From contig JAVJTT010000004.1 in the NCBI GenBank assembly GCA_040220135.1, positions 5,802-69,801 of the forward strand: 64,000 nucleotides of DNA. Direction: 5' to 3'. The position numbers and the translations under genes were made by a program. Numbering within the stretch: position 1 is the first letter of the stretch; each line of letters opens with the position of its first letter. The stretch is from CAJXMH01 sp040220135. Its GTDB lineage: Bacteria; Bacteroidota; Bacteroidia; Flavobacteriales_E; Vicingaceae. Below, in pieces: positions 35,063 through 44,146 of this stretch. Under the pieces are notes generated by a model. It was not told the origin of the DNA. It saw nothing but the letters and a program-made list of their open reading frames with translations, and did no database searches.

Positions 35063-37882
35063 TTACTTACTAAGGTAAAGGTTTCTTTCGGAATAAATTT
35101 CTCTAAAGAACTTGTCCTTCAAGTCTGCAATAAAACGTATTGCCTCTCCTGTAGATTTCATTTCCGGCCCAAGCTCTTTATTTACATTGGGAAATTTATC
35201 AAAAGAGAAAACAGGTATTTTGATGGCATACCCTTCTTTTTGTGGATTGAAGTCAAAATCTTTTACCTTCTTATCGCCTAACATCACCTTGGTTGCATAG
35301 TTTACATAAGGCTCTTTGAAAGCTTTGGCAATAAAAGGCACCGTTCTAGAAGCCCTCGGGTTTGCCTCTATGATAAATACCTTCTCGTCTTTTATTGCAA
35401 ATTGAATATTGATCAGTCCTTTGGTTTTTAAAGCTACTGCAATCTTCTGCGTGTACTCTTCTATTTGACGAATTACGTTTTCACTTAAATCAAAGGGTGG
35501 TAATACAGCATAAGAGTCTCCTGAATGAATACCGGCAGGCTCAATGTGTTCCATTATACCAATGATATGGACATCTTCCCCATCACAAATAGCATCTGCT
35601 TCTGCTTCGATAGCTCCGGATAAAAAGTGATCCAACAGTATTTTATTCCCCGGTAGGTCTCTTAAAATGTTTATTACGTGTTGCTCTAGCTCCTTCTCAT
35701 TGATTACGATTTTCATACTCTGCCCGCCTAATACATAAGAGGGTCTAACAAGTAGTGGAAACCCTATCTCGCGGCTCAACTCTATGGCTTCATCAGCCGT
35801 TTCAATAGAACCATATCTTGGATAAGGAATTTGATTTTCTTTCAAGAGGTCGGAAAAGCTTCCTCTGTCTTCTGCTAAATCAAGAGCTTCATAGCTAGTT
35901 CCAATGATTTTGACACCGTATCGATGCAACTTTTCAGCTAATTTCAAAGCAGTTTGACCACCTAATTGAACAATGACTCCTTCAGGTTTTTCATGTTGTA
36001 TTATATCGTAAATATGCTCCCAAAAAACCGGCTCAAAATATAACTTGTCTGCCGTATCAAAGTCAGTTGAAACAGTTTCAGGATTACAATTAATCATGAT
36101 GGTTTCATAGCCACATTCCTTAGCAGCTAAAATTCCGTGTACACAACAATAGTCAAATTCAATGCCCTGTCCTATTCGGTTTGGCCCTGAACCCAGTACA
36201 ACAATTTTCTTTTTATCGCTTACTTCAGACTCATTCTCTTCTTCAAAGGTGCTATAATAGTAAGGCGTTTGTGCTTCAAACTCTGCGGCACAGGTATCAA
36301 CCAGTTTGTAGACCCGTTTGATCCCATACTCCATTCGCTTCTCATAAGCTTCACTTTCCAGACAATTCAATAAATGAGCAATCTGTCGATCGGCATAGCC
36401 CTTTTGTTTGGCTTCCAGTAAAATGTCTTTGGGTATGGTTTTTAAGCTAAACTTTTCAATTTCTCTTTCCAGTGAAATAAGTTCTTCGATTTGTTTCAAA
36501 AACCACTTATCGATTAAGGTACTTTCATAAACAGTAGAAAGCGGTATGCCCAATTTAATGGCGTCATACAAATGAAATAAGCGATCCCAACTTGGATTTT
36601 TTAAGCTATCTAATATCTTATCCTGATCGGTTAACTCTTTCCCATCGGCACCTAATCCATTTCTTTTAATTTCTAAAGACTGACAAGCTTTTTGAATGGC
36701 TTCTTGAAAAGAGCGACCAATTCCCATTACCTCGCCAACTGACTTCATTTGAAGACCCAACTCTTTTTCAGGGCTATCAAATTTGTCAAAGTTCCAACGA
36801 GGAATCTTAACAATTACGTAGTCTAAAGTTGGTTCAAAGTAAGCAGAGGTGGTTCCAGTAATCTGATTTTTTAATTCGTTAAGGTGGTAACCTATGGCAA
36901 GCTTAGCGGCAATCTTTGCAATTGGGTAACCGGTGGCTTTAGAAGCCAATGCAGAAGAACGAGAAACTCTTGGATTAATTTCAATGGCAATGATCTCTTC
37001 TTTTTCATCGTTGCTTACTGCAAACTGTACATTACAACCTCCGGCAAAATCCCCTATTGAACGCATCATGTGAATTGCCATGTCCCTCATTTTCTGATAG
37101 GTTGTATCAGAAAGCGTCATTGCAGGCGCAACAGTGATGGAATCGCCGGTATGAATACCCATTGGATCCATGTTCTCTATGGAACAAATGATAATGACAT
37201 TATCATTTGAGTCACGTAGCAATTCCAATTCATACTCTTTCCAGCCTAAAACGGCTTTGTCTATCATTACTTCATGGATGGGTGAAGCATGCAGACCTCT
37301 TGTCAATTTTTTATCGAATTCTTCTGCAGTGTGAACGAATGATGCACCCGATCCTCCCAAAGTATATGAAGGTCGAATAACAAGTGGAAATCCTATCTCT
37401 TGCGCAAAGTTTTTACCTTCCAGGTAAGAGTTTGCAATTTTTGAGGGGGCTACACCCACGCCAATCTTTTGCATCAATTTTCTAAACTCTTCCCGATCTT
37501 CTGTTATGTTGATAGCCCCAATATCAACCCCAATCATTTTTACGCTATACTTTTCCCAAATTCCTAACTCATCGCACTTAATGGCCAGATTCAAGGCTGT
37601 TTGCCCCCCCATAGTTGGCAGCACCGTATCAATATCAGGATGCTCCTGTAATATTTTATCTATTGACTCCGGCTCCAATGGCTCCAAGTAAATGTTATCC
37701 GCTATCACCGGATCCGTCATAATAGTAGCCGGATTTGAGTTGATTAAGGTTACTTTAATCCCTTCTTCTCTTAAAGATCGCGAGGCTTGAGAACCTGAAT
37801 AATCAAATTCACAAGCTTGTCCAATTACAATGGGTCCGCTTCCTATAATGAGGGTGTGTTTTATTGAGTCGTTCTTTGGCAT
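35063..37882 (-). CDS. carB: carbamoyl-phosphate synthase large subunit, short form
   Basis: A 939-residue CarB with both ATP-grasp synthetase halves: the first carries I-G-S-G-P-I-V-I-G-Q and the G-G-S-G-A-S loop, the second L-G-S-G-P-N-R-I-G-Q-G-I-E-F-D-Y-C and N-P-R-A-S-R-T-V-P. It makes carbamoyl phosphate from bicarbonate, ATP and ammonia supplied by CarA, for arginine and pyrimidine synthesis. The protein stops about 45 residues after the second ATP-grasp domain, so the C-terminal MGS-like allosteric domain of the 1073-residue E. coli enzyme is missing. Forms of about 950 residues occur in Flavobacteriia. carA is not in the window. Confidence 0.95.
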   Translation of the reverse strand: MPKNDSIKHTLIIGSGPIVIGQACEFDYSGSQASRSLREEGIKVTLINSNPATIMTDPVIADNIYLEPLEPESIDKILQEHPDIDTVLPTMGGQTALNLAIKCDELGIWEKYSVKMIGVDIGAINITEDREEFRKLMQKIGVGVAPSKIANSYLEGKNFAQEIGFPLVIRPSYTLGGSGASFVHTAEEFDKKLTRGLHASPIHEVMIDKAVLGWKEYELELLRDSNDNVIIICSIENMDPMGIHTGDSITVAPAMTLSDTTYQKMRDMAIHMMRSIGDFAGGCNVQFAVSNDEKEEIIAIEINPRVSRSSALASKATGYPIAKIAAKLAIGYHLNELKNQITGTTSAYFEPTLDYVIVKIPRWNFDKFDSPEKELGLQMKSVGEVMGIGRSFQEAIQKACQSLEIKRNGLGADGKELTDQDKILDSLKNPSWDRLFHLYDAIKLGIPLSTVYESTLIDKWFLKQIEELISLEREIEKFSLKTIPKDILLEAKQKGYADRQIAHLLNCLESEAYEKRMEYGIKRVYKLVDTCAAEFEAQTPYYYSTFEEENESEVSDKKKIVVLGSGPNRIGQGIEFDYCCVHGILAAKECGYETIMINCNPETVSTDFDTADKLYFEPVFWEHIYDIIQHEKPEGVIVQLGGQTALKLAEKLHRYGVKIIGTSYEALDLAEDRGSFSDLLKENQIPYPRYGSIETADEAIELSREIGFPLLVRPSYVLGGQSMKIVINEKELEQHVINILRDLPGNKILLDHFLSGAIEAEADAICDGEDVHIIGIMEHIEPAGIHSGDSYAVLPPFDLSENVIRQIEEYTQKIAVALKTKGLINIQFAIKDEKVFIIEANPRASRTVPFIAKAFKEPYVNYATKVMLGDKKVKDFDFNPQKEGYAIKIPVFSFDKFPNVNKELGPEMKSTGEAIRFIADLKDKFFREIYSERNLYLSK

Positions 37883-37953
37883 GGAGTTTTATTTGAAAGA
37901 CGAAATTAAGTGTCTGCTTATTAAGAATGAAATTGGAAGAAATGATTTTATAC

Positions 37954-37985
37954 AAAAAAAGGACTGTTTTTCAACAGTCCTTTTT
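37954..37985 (-). terminator. rho-independent terminator upstream of carB
   Basis: Hairpin with arms AAAAGGACTGTT and AACAGTCCTTTT and a short T-rich loop, flanked by an A run on the + strand that gives a T run on the - strand. It ends transcription of the large T9SS gene at 38003-41542 before carB; it may work in both directions. Confidence 0.82.
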
Positions 37986-38002
37986 ATTTTTAATGTATTC
38001 AC

Positions 38003-41000
38003 TTATCGTTTTATGAATTTCGTTGAGGCTGACTCTTTTCCCTGCACCGTGCGAAGGATGTAAGTACCTCCTTCAAGATCGCCGATAGAAAGTGGGATAA
38101 TATTCTCCCCTTTCTGCAATCGCTCACTTCTCAACTCTCGAACAAGCTGACCCTTAATATTAAAGATGGATACACTCAGTGGTTCTGATGTATTCTTAGT
38201 TCGAAGTTTTAAGTTAGCGTTTTGACCAACTGGATTCGGATAAATCATCATGGATTGCTTTAGCGTACTAGTAGCTTCTAAGTCGCCATTGTCTTTTACG
38301 TTAACCAAAGCATCTGAACGATAGACTCCTCTTCCATGAGTAGCGATGTAAATCGAGGCCGTATTTTCAACAGGAATCAGTCTAGACTCCATTTCCAATC
38401 TGACCGAGTCAATAAAATCAATGTCTCTTATCGTGTCTCCTTCAAAAACAACGGTTGGCAATACAAGTATATTACCTGAATTATCAACTATTGGAGTTAA
38501 GGCCTCAATGGTATCGAGTAACAAATCATTTACTTCCTTAAAGCCAAATGGCATTTGCTTGATGTCAAAGACTGGAACTACTCCTAATCCACTATTTTCT
38601 GCAGACCAACTAACATTAGAAGCAACGGGATCAAAAGGATTGTCAGAAGCGAACATTCCCTGTTCATTACCAATCAATAAACGTACGTTTCCAGTTGAAT
38701 CTTTGGAACCATTTGAAGTTCCAAAAACCAATTCTGCAGCATATGCAGGCGATAAAGGTAAAGCATTGCTTCCTGTTCCTTGAATAGGCTCAAATGCTCC
38801 GTTCGAACTCATTATAGTAGTTGCATTCTCTGTTCTAGCCACAGATGCAACGTTGTTATAGTTACCAAGCGCTACGACCATTCTATCAGGATTAAAAGGA
38901 TCTATGGCTATTGAAGTTACAGCTCTACCGGGAAAGCGACCAATTTCAACACATTTACCTGCCATTGGACCTTCCTGTATGTTGTACAAAGTGGAAGTTC
39001 CTGAGTTAGGTAGGGTAGGATCTAAATCATTCAAGCCGGAGATTCTATAAACCAAACCGCTTTGAGTACCCGCGTACATAATGTCGCCATCTGGGCTAAA
39101 AGCAATGTCAAGGACGTCACTTCGAATTGGATCAGGAGTTGATCGTTCACCAGCTACATTATGCCAAACAATATCAGTTTTGGACTTCGTTAAATCTCTA
39201 GTAATAAAGATATTTCGACGACTGTAATCCTCATTTAACCCAGGCCAATTAGGACTAGCAAGTATGGATTGAACTTTGTCTTGCACTTTGTAATCATAAG
39301 CAAACTGAATTTCGGCATTTTCTACCTCCAAGTAAAGTTCTCCATCTTTTTCCTTCACGAGATAAGAAACATCAGCACCGCCGCCAATAGAGTTTGTAAA
39401 AACATTTTGGTAACTGCCAATCACACCTTCTTGGTAACTTATGCTTGTGTAAGGCAACGAACGACGATTCACAAAAAGCAGTTTGTTAGTCGTATCAATC
39501 GATAAGGTATCAAAATTCATTACCAGTGCATTGCCGGAAGCAAATAGGTCTGCTACTTTGTAAGAAACACGCTTATCAGTTGATCCTGAAATAGTATCAA
39601 CCGGAAAGATGTCATTGGGCAACTTATATGTTTGAAGTACATTGTTATTGTTACTCTCAAAACTTATCACTCTACCCGCGGGAATTGGGGGAATATCTGT
39701 ACGTATAGGTGTCAAATTAACCGAATCTCTAGATGCCTCATGGTTAAAGGACTCCCAAAGGCCTAATGCAGTATAAAAAGTTTGACCGCAACCTGCAGGG
39801 TCAGGATCAGCACAACCTCCTCCTAAAAATTGGTTGGTACTTACTATGTCGGCCTGAGAAATATTTGAATTCCCGGTTGAAGTTCCTATGCCTTGAATTC
39901 TTGCAATTCGATTGAACTGTGAAGAAGCAACACCAATTGAGGGATCTATTACAGAAAGTACAGCATCAAAGCCATCTCCGCCTAAGACCTCTAAACCTCC
40001 TAAGTTATTATTAAAACTTAAGTTAACAAGATGACTTCCATTGTCTTGCGAGCCTGCCATTACTATTCCTCTTGCATTAACAGCCATACCGTAGTATTGT
40101 GTTACGCCAAATTTGTAATTGTGAACTGTAAAAGTTGGGTTAGGGTCATTAAAATTGGTAGTTTTTGTAACTCCTCCATCTGTCGCGATATAGGCCACAT
40201 CAGAATCTCTGGGATCAAAAACTAGTTCGTGTTTATCAGCGTGCACATAGTTGGGAACTCTTTCTCCGCTTGGGAAGAAATCTAACAATGCATCTATTCT
40301 TGACCATGAGCCGTTTGAAGGGGCTGGGTCAGTTGAACTTTGCACCCAACGATACATGGTAACCCCTCCTACAATTATCTTTCCTGGATCATCCGGGTAA
40401 ACAGCAACCATATTGTCCCACGAGCCTTGGCAATTTGTTCCAGGGTTAGCGTACATATCCAGTCTGTCTGTTCCACCTGATTGAATCAAGTCCCATGTTT
40501 GACCTCCATCTTTCGAACGGTAAATTCCAACTAAACAATCACCATCACTACCGCTACCGGTATTGCCTGGGCCTGTTACACCAGCGTATATAATATTTTT
40601 GTCTGAAGGAGCAATATCACACTCAATTCGGCCAACAGTAGAAGTTGTAGGAGTAGTGTTAGTAAAAGTGAGCCCCCCGTCATTAGAAACATAAATTGAA
40701 CCACCGTTAGAGAAACCACCAAAAGTTACTACAATGGTTTGACCATCGTCACTAATGTCAATGTCATTACACCTTTTTGCAGCTGCAGGAACAACAGGAA
40801 CGGACTCTGACCAAGAGTTTGTAGCTGGATCAAAAGTCAATACAACATATCCGTTATTCATGGCTACATGCAAAATATTATTATTGATAGGGTCAGCAAC
40901 AATTTCACCAACGGTTGCATAATCAATATTCGTATTTAAATTATTACTTGGTCCAATCACTTGTTCGTAAGCTCCACCGCCAATTAGTTTATGAATACCA

Positions 41001-41542
41001 CTTCCTACGAAGAAGTACCCTCTACCTCCTGAGCCGCCACGTTCAAAATGTCCTCCTGTACCAACATAGATAGAACCATCTACTGATTGGGTGATGCAAG
41101 AGATGTTGTTAACCTCAGACATAAAGTCAATGTTATAAGGTTTCCAATTTTGGGCGCCATCTATAGACTCAAAAAGCCCACCTGCTACCCCAGCAGCATA
41201 AAGGTGATTTGGATCATTTTTATCTATCATCAAGGCTCTAGTTCTTCCGCCTATGTTATCCGGACCCTCAAATTGCCAGTTAAAATCTATGGCCGACTTG
41301 CCTTTTGGCATTAGTTCAGCTTGTTTGCGTGCAGCAAAAACCAATGCAGGATCAATCTCGCCAGTCTCTTGATTGGCTTTTATCTTTTGCATAAACTCCA
41401 AATATCCATCTGCAGAAGTATGCTGTTTTTCATTTAAATCAACGGGATAATACTTGCGTTCAGCATCATCAAACCAAGAAAATGAGGAAATAGTGGCTAC
41501 TAAAAGTACCGCACTCAAAAGTGTAAACCTTTTGATATTCAT
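38003..41542 (-). CDS. very large secreted beta-propeller (BNR/sortilin-like) protein with T9SS sorting domain
   Basis: An 1179-residue protein with a Sec signal peptide (about 1-22). From about 85 to 1000 it contains many BNR/Asp-box motifs (S-x-D-G-G-x-T-F or W: S-I-D-G-A-Q-N-W, S-N-D-G-G-L-T-F, S-K-D-G-G-Q-T-W), as in VPS10/sortilin-type propellers. The last 80 residues are a type A T9SS sorting domain (I-Y-P-N-P-V-G-Q, L-V-R-E-L-R-S, ending K-F-I-K-R). It is a surface-attached or released protein; relatives are often called glycosyl hydrolases without evidence. A paralogue lies at 55540-58089. A terminator follows its stop. Confidence 0.85.
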   Translation of the reverse strand: MNIKRFTLLSAVLLVATISSFSWFDDAERKYYPVDLNEKQHTSADGYLEFMQKIKANQETGEIDPALVFAARKQAELMPKGKSAIDFNWQFEGPDNIGGRTRALMIDKNDPNHLYAAGVAGGLFESIDGAQNWKPYNIDFMSEVNNISCITQSVDGSIYVGTGGHFERGGSGGRGYFFVGSGIHKLIGGGAYEQVIGPSNNLNTNIDYATVGEIVADPINNNILHVAMNNGYVVLTFDPATNSWSESVPVVPAAAKRCNDIDISDDGQTIVVTFGGFSNGGSIYVSNDGGLTFTNTTPTTSTVGRIECDIAPSDKNIIYAGVTGPGNTGSGSDGDCLVGIYRSKDGGQTWDLIQSGGTDRLDMYANPGTNCQGSWDNMVAVYPDDPGKIIVGGVTMYRWVQSSTDPAPSNGSWSRIDALLDFFPSGERVPNYVHADKHELVFDPRDSDVAYIATDGGVTKTTNFNDPNPTFTVHNYKFGVTQYYGMAVNARGIVMAGSQDNGSHLVNLSFNNNLGGLEVLGGDGFDAVLSVIDPSIGVASSQFNRIARIQGIGTSTGNSNISQADIVSTNQFLGGGCADPDPAGCGQTFYTALGLWESFNHEASRDSVNLTPIRTDIPPIPAGRVISFESNNNNVLQTYKLPNDIFPVDTISGSTDKRVSYKVADLFASGNALVMNFDTLSIDTTNKLLFVNRRSLPYTSISYQEGVIGSYQNVFTNSIGGGADVSYLVKEKDGELYLEVENAEIQFAYDYKVQDKVQSILASPNWPGLNEDYSRRNIFITRDLTKSKTDIVWHNVAGERSTPDPIRSDVLDIAFSPDGDIMYAGTQSGLVYRISGLNDLDPTLPNSGTSTLYNIQEGPMAGKCVEIGRFPGRAVTSIAIDPFNPDRMVVALGNYNNVASVARTENATTIMSSNGAFEPIQGTGSNALPLSPAYAAELVFGTSNGSKDSTGNVRLLIGNEQGMFASDNPFDPVASNVSWSAENSGLGVVPVFDIKQMPFGFKEVNDLLLDTIEALTPIVDNSGNILVLPTVVFEGDTIRDIDFIDSVRLEMESRLIPVENTASIYIATHGRGVYRSDALVNVKDNGDLEATSTLKQSMMIYPNPVGQNANLKLRTKNTSEPLSVSIFNIKGQLVRELRSERLQKGENIIPLSIGDLEGGTYILRTVQGKESASTKFIKR

Positions 41543-41679
41543 ATGTTTAGAAATTTAAATTAAACTACAGAACGAACCCCCAAATTACGAATATTTTTAA
41601 ACCGTAAACTAGAGTTGAATTATTTATTAATTCACAGTATAGACAAGTGGAAAATAACTTTTGTTGCCTGGGTCTAAAA

Positions 41680-42423
41680 TTATTCAACTTCTCTTGACCC
41701 AAATAAAATAGAAACGTATAAATTTAGGAACAGCTGCCGATTCTCGGTAAAGGCCATAATAGGGATTTTTTCTAGATAAAGGTCCGCTGCTAAGCCTACC
41801 TCTATAGAGCGCAAGCTGCTTCTGTCGTTTGCATAATCAAAATGCAAGCCTCCCTTTGCATAAAGACCGGGATAAAGTTTTAGTTGATCAATGCCATTAA
41901 AAAAGGAGGCCCTTCCAAAAATATCATCTTGCTCATGTTTATCCGGGTCATAACGTCTTCTTACAATAACGGTGTTATTATCTTCATCTTCTACTTGAAC
42001 ATTTAGGTAAATCGGTTTGGCTAGCCCCAAGGAAGCTCCTATATGACTCACATAAGCAATGGATACGCCGCGGATAGATTGCTTTGGAACAAAGACTTTA
42101 TGAAATCCTATGTTTGGACGTATGGTGTAGAAGTTATTGAGCTTCCCAAAAATGTAACCTTTCACATCATCTTCAAAAGGATTAATACTTTTTATTTCTT
42201 GAGGATGCCTAAGGTTAGCAATCTCTATTTCATAAATTCGTTTGGTGAAGCCGCTCAAAAACTTCCCATAACGAAAAGTACCATGAAAGCCGTTGGTATG
42301 CGCTCCAATACCACCACTCATTTCTGTAGAGTAAATGGTAGTTTTCTCTTCAAAAACGGTTTCTTGTGAGAATACAAAAAAACCGCAAAAAAGAAGATAA
42401 AGAAATATAGAATGTCTTTTCAA
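41680..42423 (-). CDS. putative outer-membrane beta-barrel protein
   Basis: A 247-residue protein with a signal peptide ending before Q-E-T (about residue 19). The body alternates polar and hydrophobic residues with many aromatic and Gly positions (M-S-G-G-I-G-A-H-T-N-G, L-Y-A-K-G-G-L-H-F-D-Y) and ends in a strand-like L-F-L-N-L-Y-V-S-I-L-F-G. That suits a small outer-membrane barrel of a family common but unnamed in Bacteroidota. No ligand or partner can be given. It is 137 bases upstream of the giant T9SS gene on the same strand, and divergent from osmC. Confidence 0.65.
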   Translation of the reverse strand: MKRHSIFLYLLFCGFFVFSQETVFEEKTTIYSTEMSGGIGAHTNGFHGTFRYGKFLSGFTKRIYEIEIANLRHPQEIKSINPFEDDVKGYIFGKLNNFYTIRPNIGFHKVFVPKQSIRGVSIAYVSHIGASLGLAKPIYLNVQVEDEDNNTVIVRRRYDPDKHEQDDIFGRASFFNGIDQLKLYPGLYAKGGLHFDYANDRSSLRSIEVGLAADLYLEKIPIMAFTENRQLFLNLYVSILFGSREVE

Positions 42424-42470
42424 GCGCTTATCTTTAGGAACAAATTTAAGTATTAGAAACGTAATCCAAT

Positions 42471-42878
42471 ATGGCTACTATAAATGGTAATTATTCCGGT
42501 GACTTAAGATGTGAACTAAAGCACCTTCAATCTAACTCTATTCTTGCGACAGATGCACCTAAAGACAACCACGGCAAAGGCGAAAAGTTTTCACCTACAG
42601 ACCTTGTGGCGGCAAGCTTAGCTTCATGCATGATTACCATTTTGGCCATTCGAGCCAAGAGCAAGAAAATAGAGATTGGAAAGCCCAAGTTCGAGGTTAA
42701 TAAAGTAATGGACAATCAACCAAGAAAAATTAAGCGCATAGAAATTACCATAAAAATGCCCGCTTCTTTAGAGGAAGAAAGTCGAAAATATCTTGAAGAA
42801 GAAGCACGTAATTGTCCGGTAGCTTTAAGCTTGTCTCAAGAAGTGGAACAAAAGGTTCAGTTTATATATGTTCTTTAA
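42471..42878 (+). CDS. OsmC family peroxiredoxin-like protein
   Basis: A 135-residue OsmC/YhfA-type protein. The first redox Cys lies in L-A-S-C-M-I-T (about residue 54), and the second in A-R-N-C-P-V-A-L-S-L-S near residue 115; F-S-P-T-D-L-V-A-A-S-L-A-S is the family start motif. OsmC proteins reduce organic hydroperoxides through the two Cys, usually with a lipoyl or other thiol reductant. Its 3' end overlaps the convergent ytxJ-type gene by 17 bases. The neighbour being a thiol-redox protein suggests a shared oxidative-stress function, though they are on opposite strands. Confidence 0.9.
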   Translation: MATINGNYSGDLRCELKHLQSNSILATDAPKDNHGKGEKFSPTDLVAASLASCMITILAIRAKSKKIEIGKPKFEVNKVMDNQPRKIKRIEITIKMPASLEEESRKYLEEEARNCPVALSLSQEVEQKVQFIYVL

Positions 42879-43188
42879 CTTTCTTCAAACTAATGGAGGT
42901 ATGCGAGGTATGGTGTAACACTTCTCCCGACTTCACTAAAATTAATTGCGGTGATTGGTGCTTGACGCCTAGTTTATCTTCAATTAAATTGCTCACCGCT
43001 CTGTGTTCTATTAGATCCAAATAATAGGCGTCAATTGGTAAATCGTCTGCTGCCCACTCCATTTCAAACCGCTTTTTAGCTGCAAAACTAACGGGGCATC
43101 GCGTAGAGTGTTTGAAAATCAAATAGGTTTTAGAAGCTTGAAGAAGGTCTTCCAACTCTTTAACCGAAGAAAGAGGAATCCAGTTCAC
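42862..43188 (-). CDS. ytxJ: bacillithiol-system monothiol protein YtxJ
   Basis: A 108-residue thioredoxin-fold protein with a single active-site Cys in H-S-T-R-C-P-V-S (about residue 31), the hallmark of YtxJ/BrxC-type bacilliredoxins that remove bacillithiol from proteins. The cis-Pro region reads H-Q-S-P-Q-L-I-L-V. It starts at GTG (43188), immediately after the TAA of a small lipoprotein gene, and ends overlapping osmC. Bacteroidota use bacillithiol in several lineages, so the call fits; BshA, BshB and BshC are not in this window. Confidence 0.85.
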   Translation of the reverse strand: MNWIPLSSVKELEDLLQASKTYLIFKHSTRCPVSFAAKKRFEMEWAADDLPIDAYYLDLIEHRAVSNLIEDKLGVKHQSPQLILVKSGEVLHHTSHTSISLKKVKEHI

Positions 43189-43326
43189 TTAAGATGGACT
43201 TTGCACCGTCTTAGTTGGCGCTTGACTGTAAGCAGCACAGCGTTGATGAGAACGACAAGAAGAAAATATTAGGGCCATAACAAAAACAATGGCTAGTGTA
43301 TATGCTGACTTTTTCATGGTGTTCAT
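43189..43326 (-). CDS. small lipoprotein directly upstream of ytxJ
   Basis: A 45-residue reading frame (42 from an internal ATG at 43317). It starts M-N-T-M-K-K-S-A-Y, has a hydrophobic core (about 10-21) and a lipobox I-F-S-S-C with Cys at residue 24, followed by R-S-H-Q-R-C-A-A-Y-S-Q. The mature peptide would be only about 22 residues with a second Cys. Its TAA stop touches the GTG start of ytxJ, so translation is probably coupled. Function is unknown; the second Cys next to a bacillithiol protein suggests a redox or metal role (inference). Confidence 0.65.
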   Translation of the reverse strand: MNTMKKSAYTLAIVFVMALIFSSCRSHQRCAAYSQAPTKTVQSPS

Positions 43327-43427
43327 ATTCTATAATACATTCACAAAGGTAGCTAAAAGGAGTTGTTATTCATTTGGAATCAGCAAATTTGTTAACAATT
43401 CATTCTTCAATAACTGAAAACTAGTTT

Positions 43428-44117
43428 ATGGCTTCGCAAATTCAAATAAACCCTTCTTTAGAAGAGTCTTGGAAAAAAGAATTACAAGACGAATTTCAGG
43501 CAGACTATTTTAAACAATTAAAGGCATTCTTAATAGATGAATACGAGCAGCATACCGTTTTCCCTCCCAAATCACAAATACTAAGGGCTTTGGATCATAC
43601 TCCTTTTCAACAAGTAAAAGTGGTTATTTTAGGTCAAGACCCATACCATGGAGATGGACAAGCAAATGGTTTGTGCTTTTCGGTTAAAAAGGGCGTAACT
43701 ATTCCCCCTTCACTAAAAAATATTTTCAAAGAAATTAAAAGTGATTTGGGTTATGAATTACCTGACCATGGCGATTTAACCCCTTGGGCCGATAATGGTG
43801 TCCTCTTGTTGAATGCCACCTTAACCGTAAGGAAAGGACAAGCTGGCTCCCACCATCAAAAAGGATGGGAAAGGTTCACGGATGCTGTTATCCAAAGCTT
43901 GGATAAAAAGAGAGAGGGTTTGATTTTTCTCTTATGGGGCAAAAAAGCACAAGATAAAGCCCACTTTATTGATAAAAGCAATCATCATGTTTTAACCGCT
44001 GCACACCCTTCCCCCTTTTCGGCCTACAATGGGTTTATGGGTTGCAGGCATTTCTCAAAAGCCAATCAACTGCTTGCAGAAGCAAATAAAAGCCCTATTG
44101 ATTGGCAAATAAAATAA
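43428..44117 (+). CDS. ung: uracil-DNA glycosylase
   Basis: A 229-residue family 1 uracil-DNA glycosylase. The catalytic water-activating Asp is D71 in G-Q-D-P-Y-H-G, the uracil-binding region contains G-V-L-L-L-N-A-T-L-T-V-R, and the second His motif H-P-S-P-F-S-A-Y-N-G-F with the intercalating loop is near residue 193. It excises uracil from DNA to start base-excision repair. Length and motifs are standard. It is followed by an outer-membrane protein gene after 29 bases. Confidence 0.97.
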   Translation: MASQIQINPSLEESWKKELQDEFQADYFKQLKAFLIDEYEQHTVFPPKSQILRALDHTPFQQVKVVILGQDPYHGDGQANGLCFSVKKGVTIPPSLKNIFKEIKSDLGYELPDHGDLTPWADNGVLLLNATLTVRKGQAGSHHQKGWERFTDAVIQSLDKKREGLIFLLWGKKAQDKAHFIDKSNHHVLTAAHPSPFSAYNGFMGCRHFSKANQLLAEANKSPIDWQIK

Positions 44118-44146
44118 TTTAACAGAAGCGCGGTTTTAAACTTAGC

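Noticed and set aside
41543..41679. Small gene or RNA between the giant T9SS gene and the barrel gene
   Set aside because: AT-rich with no frame or stable hairpin; most likely promoter and leader.
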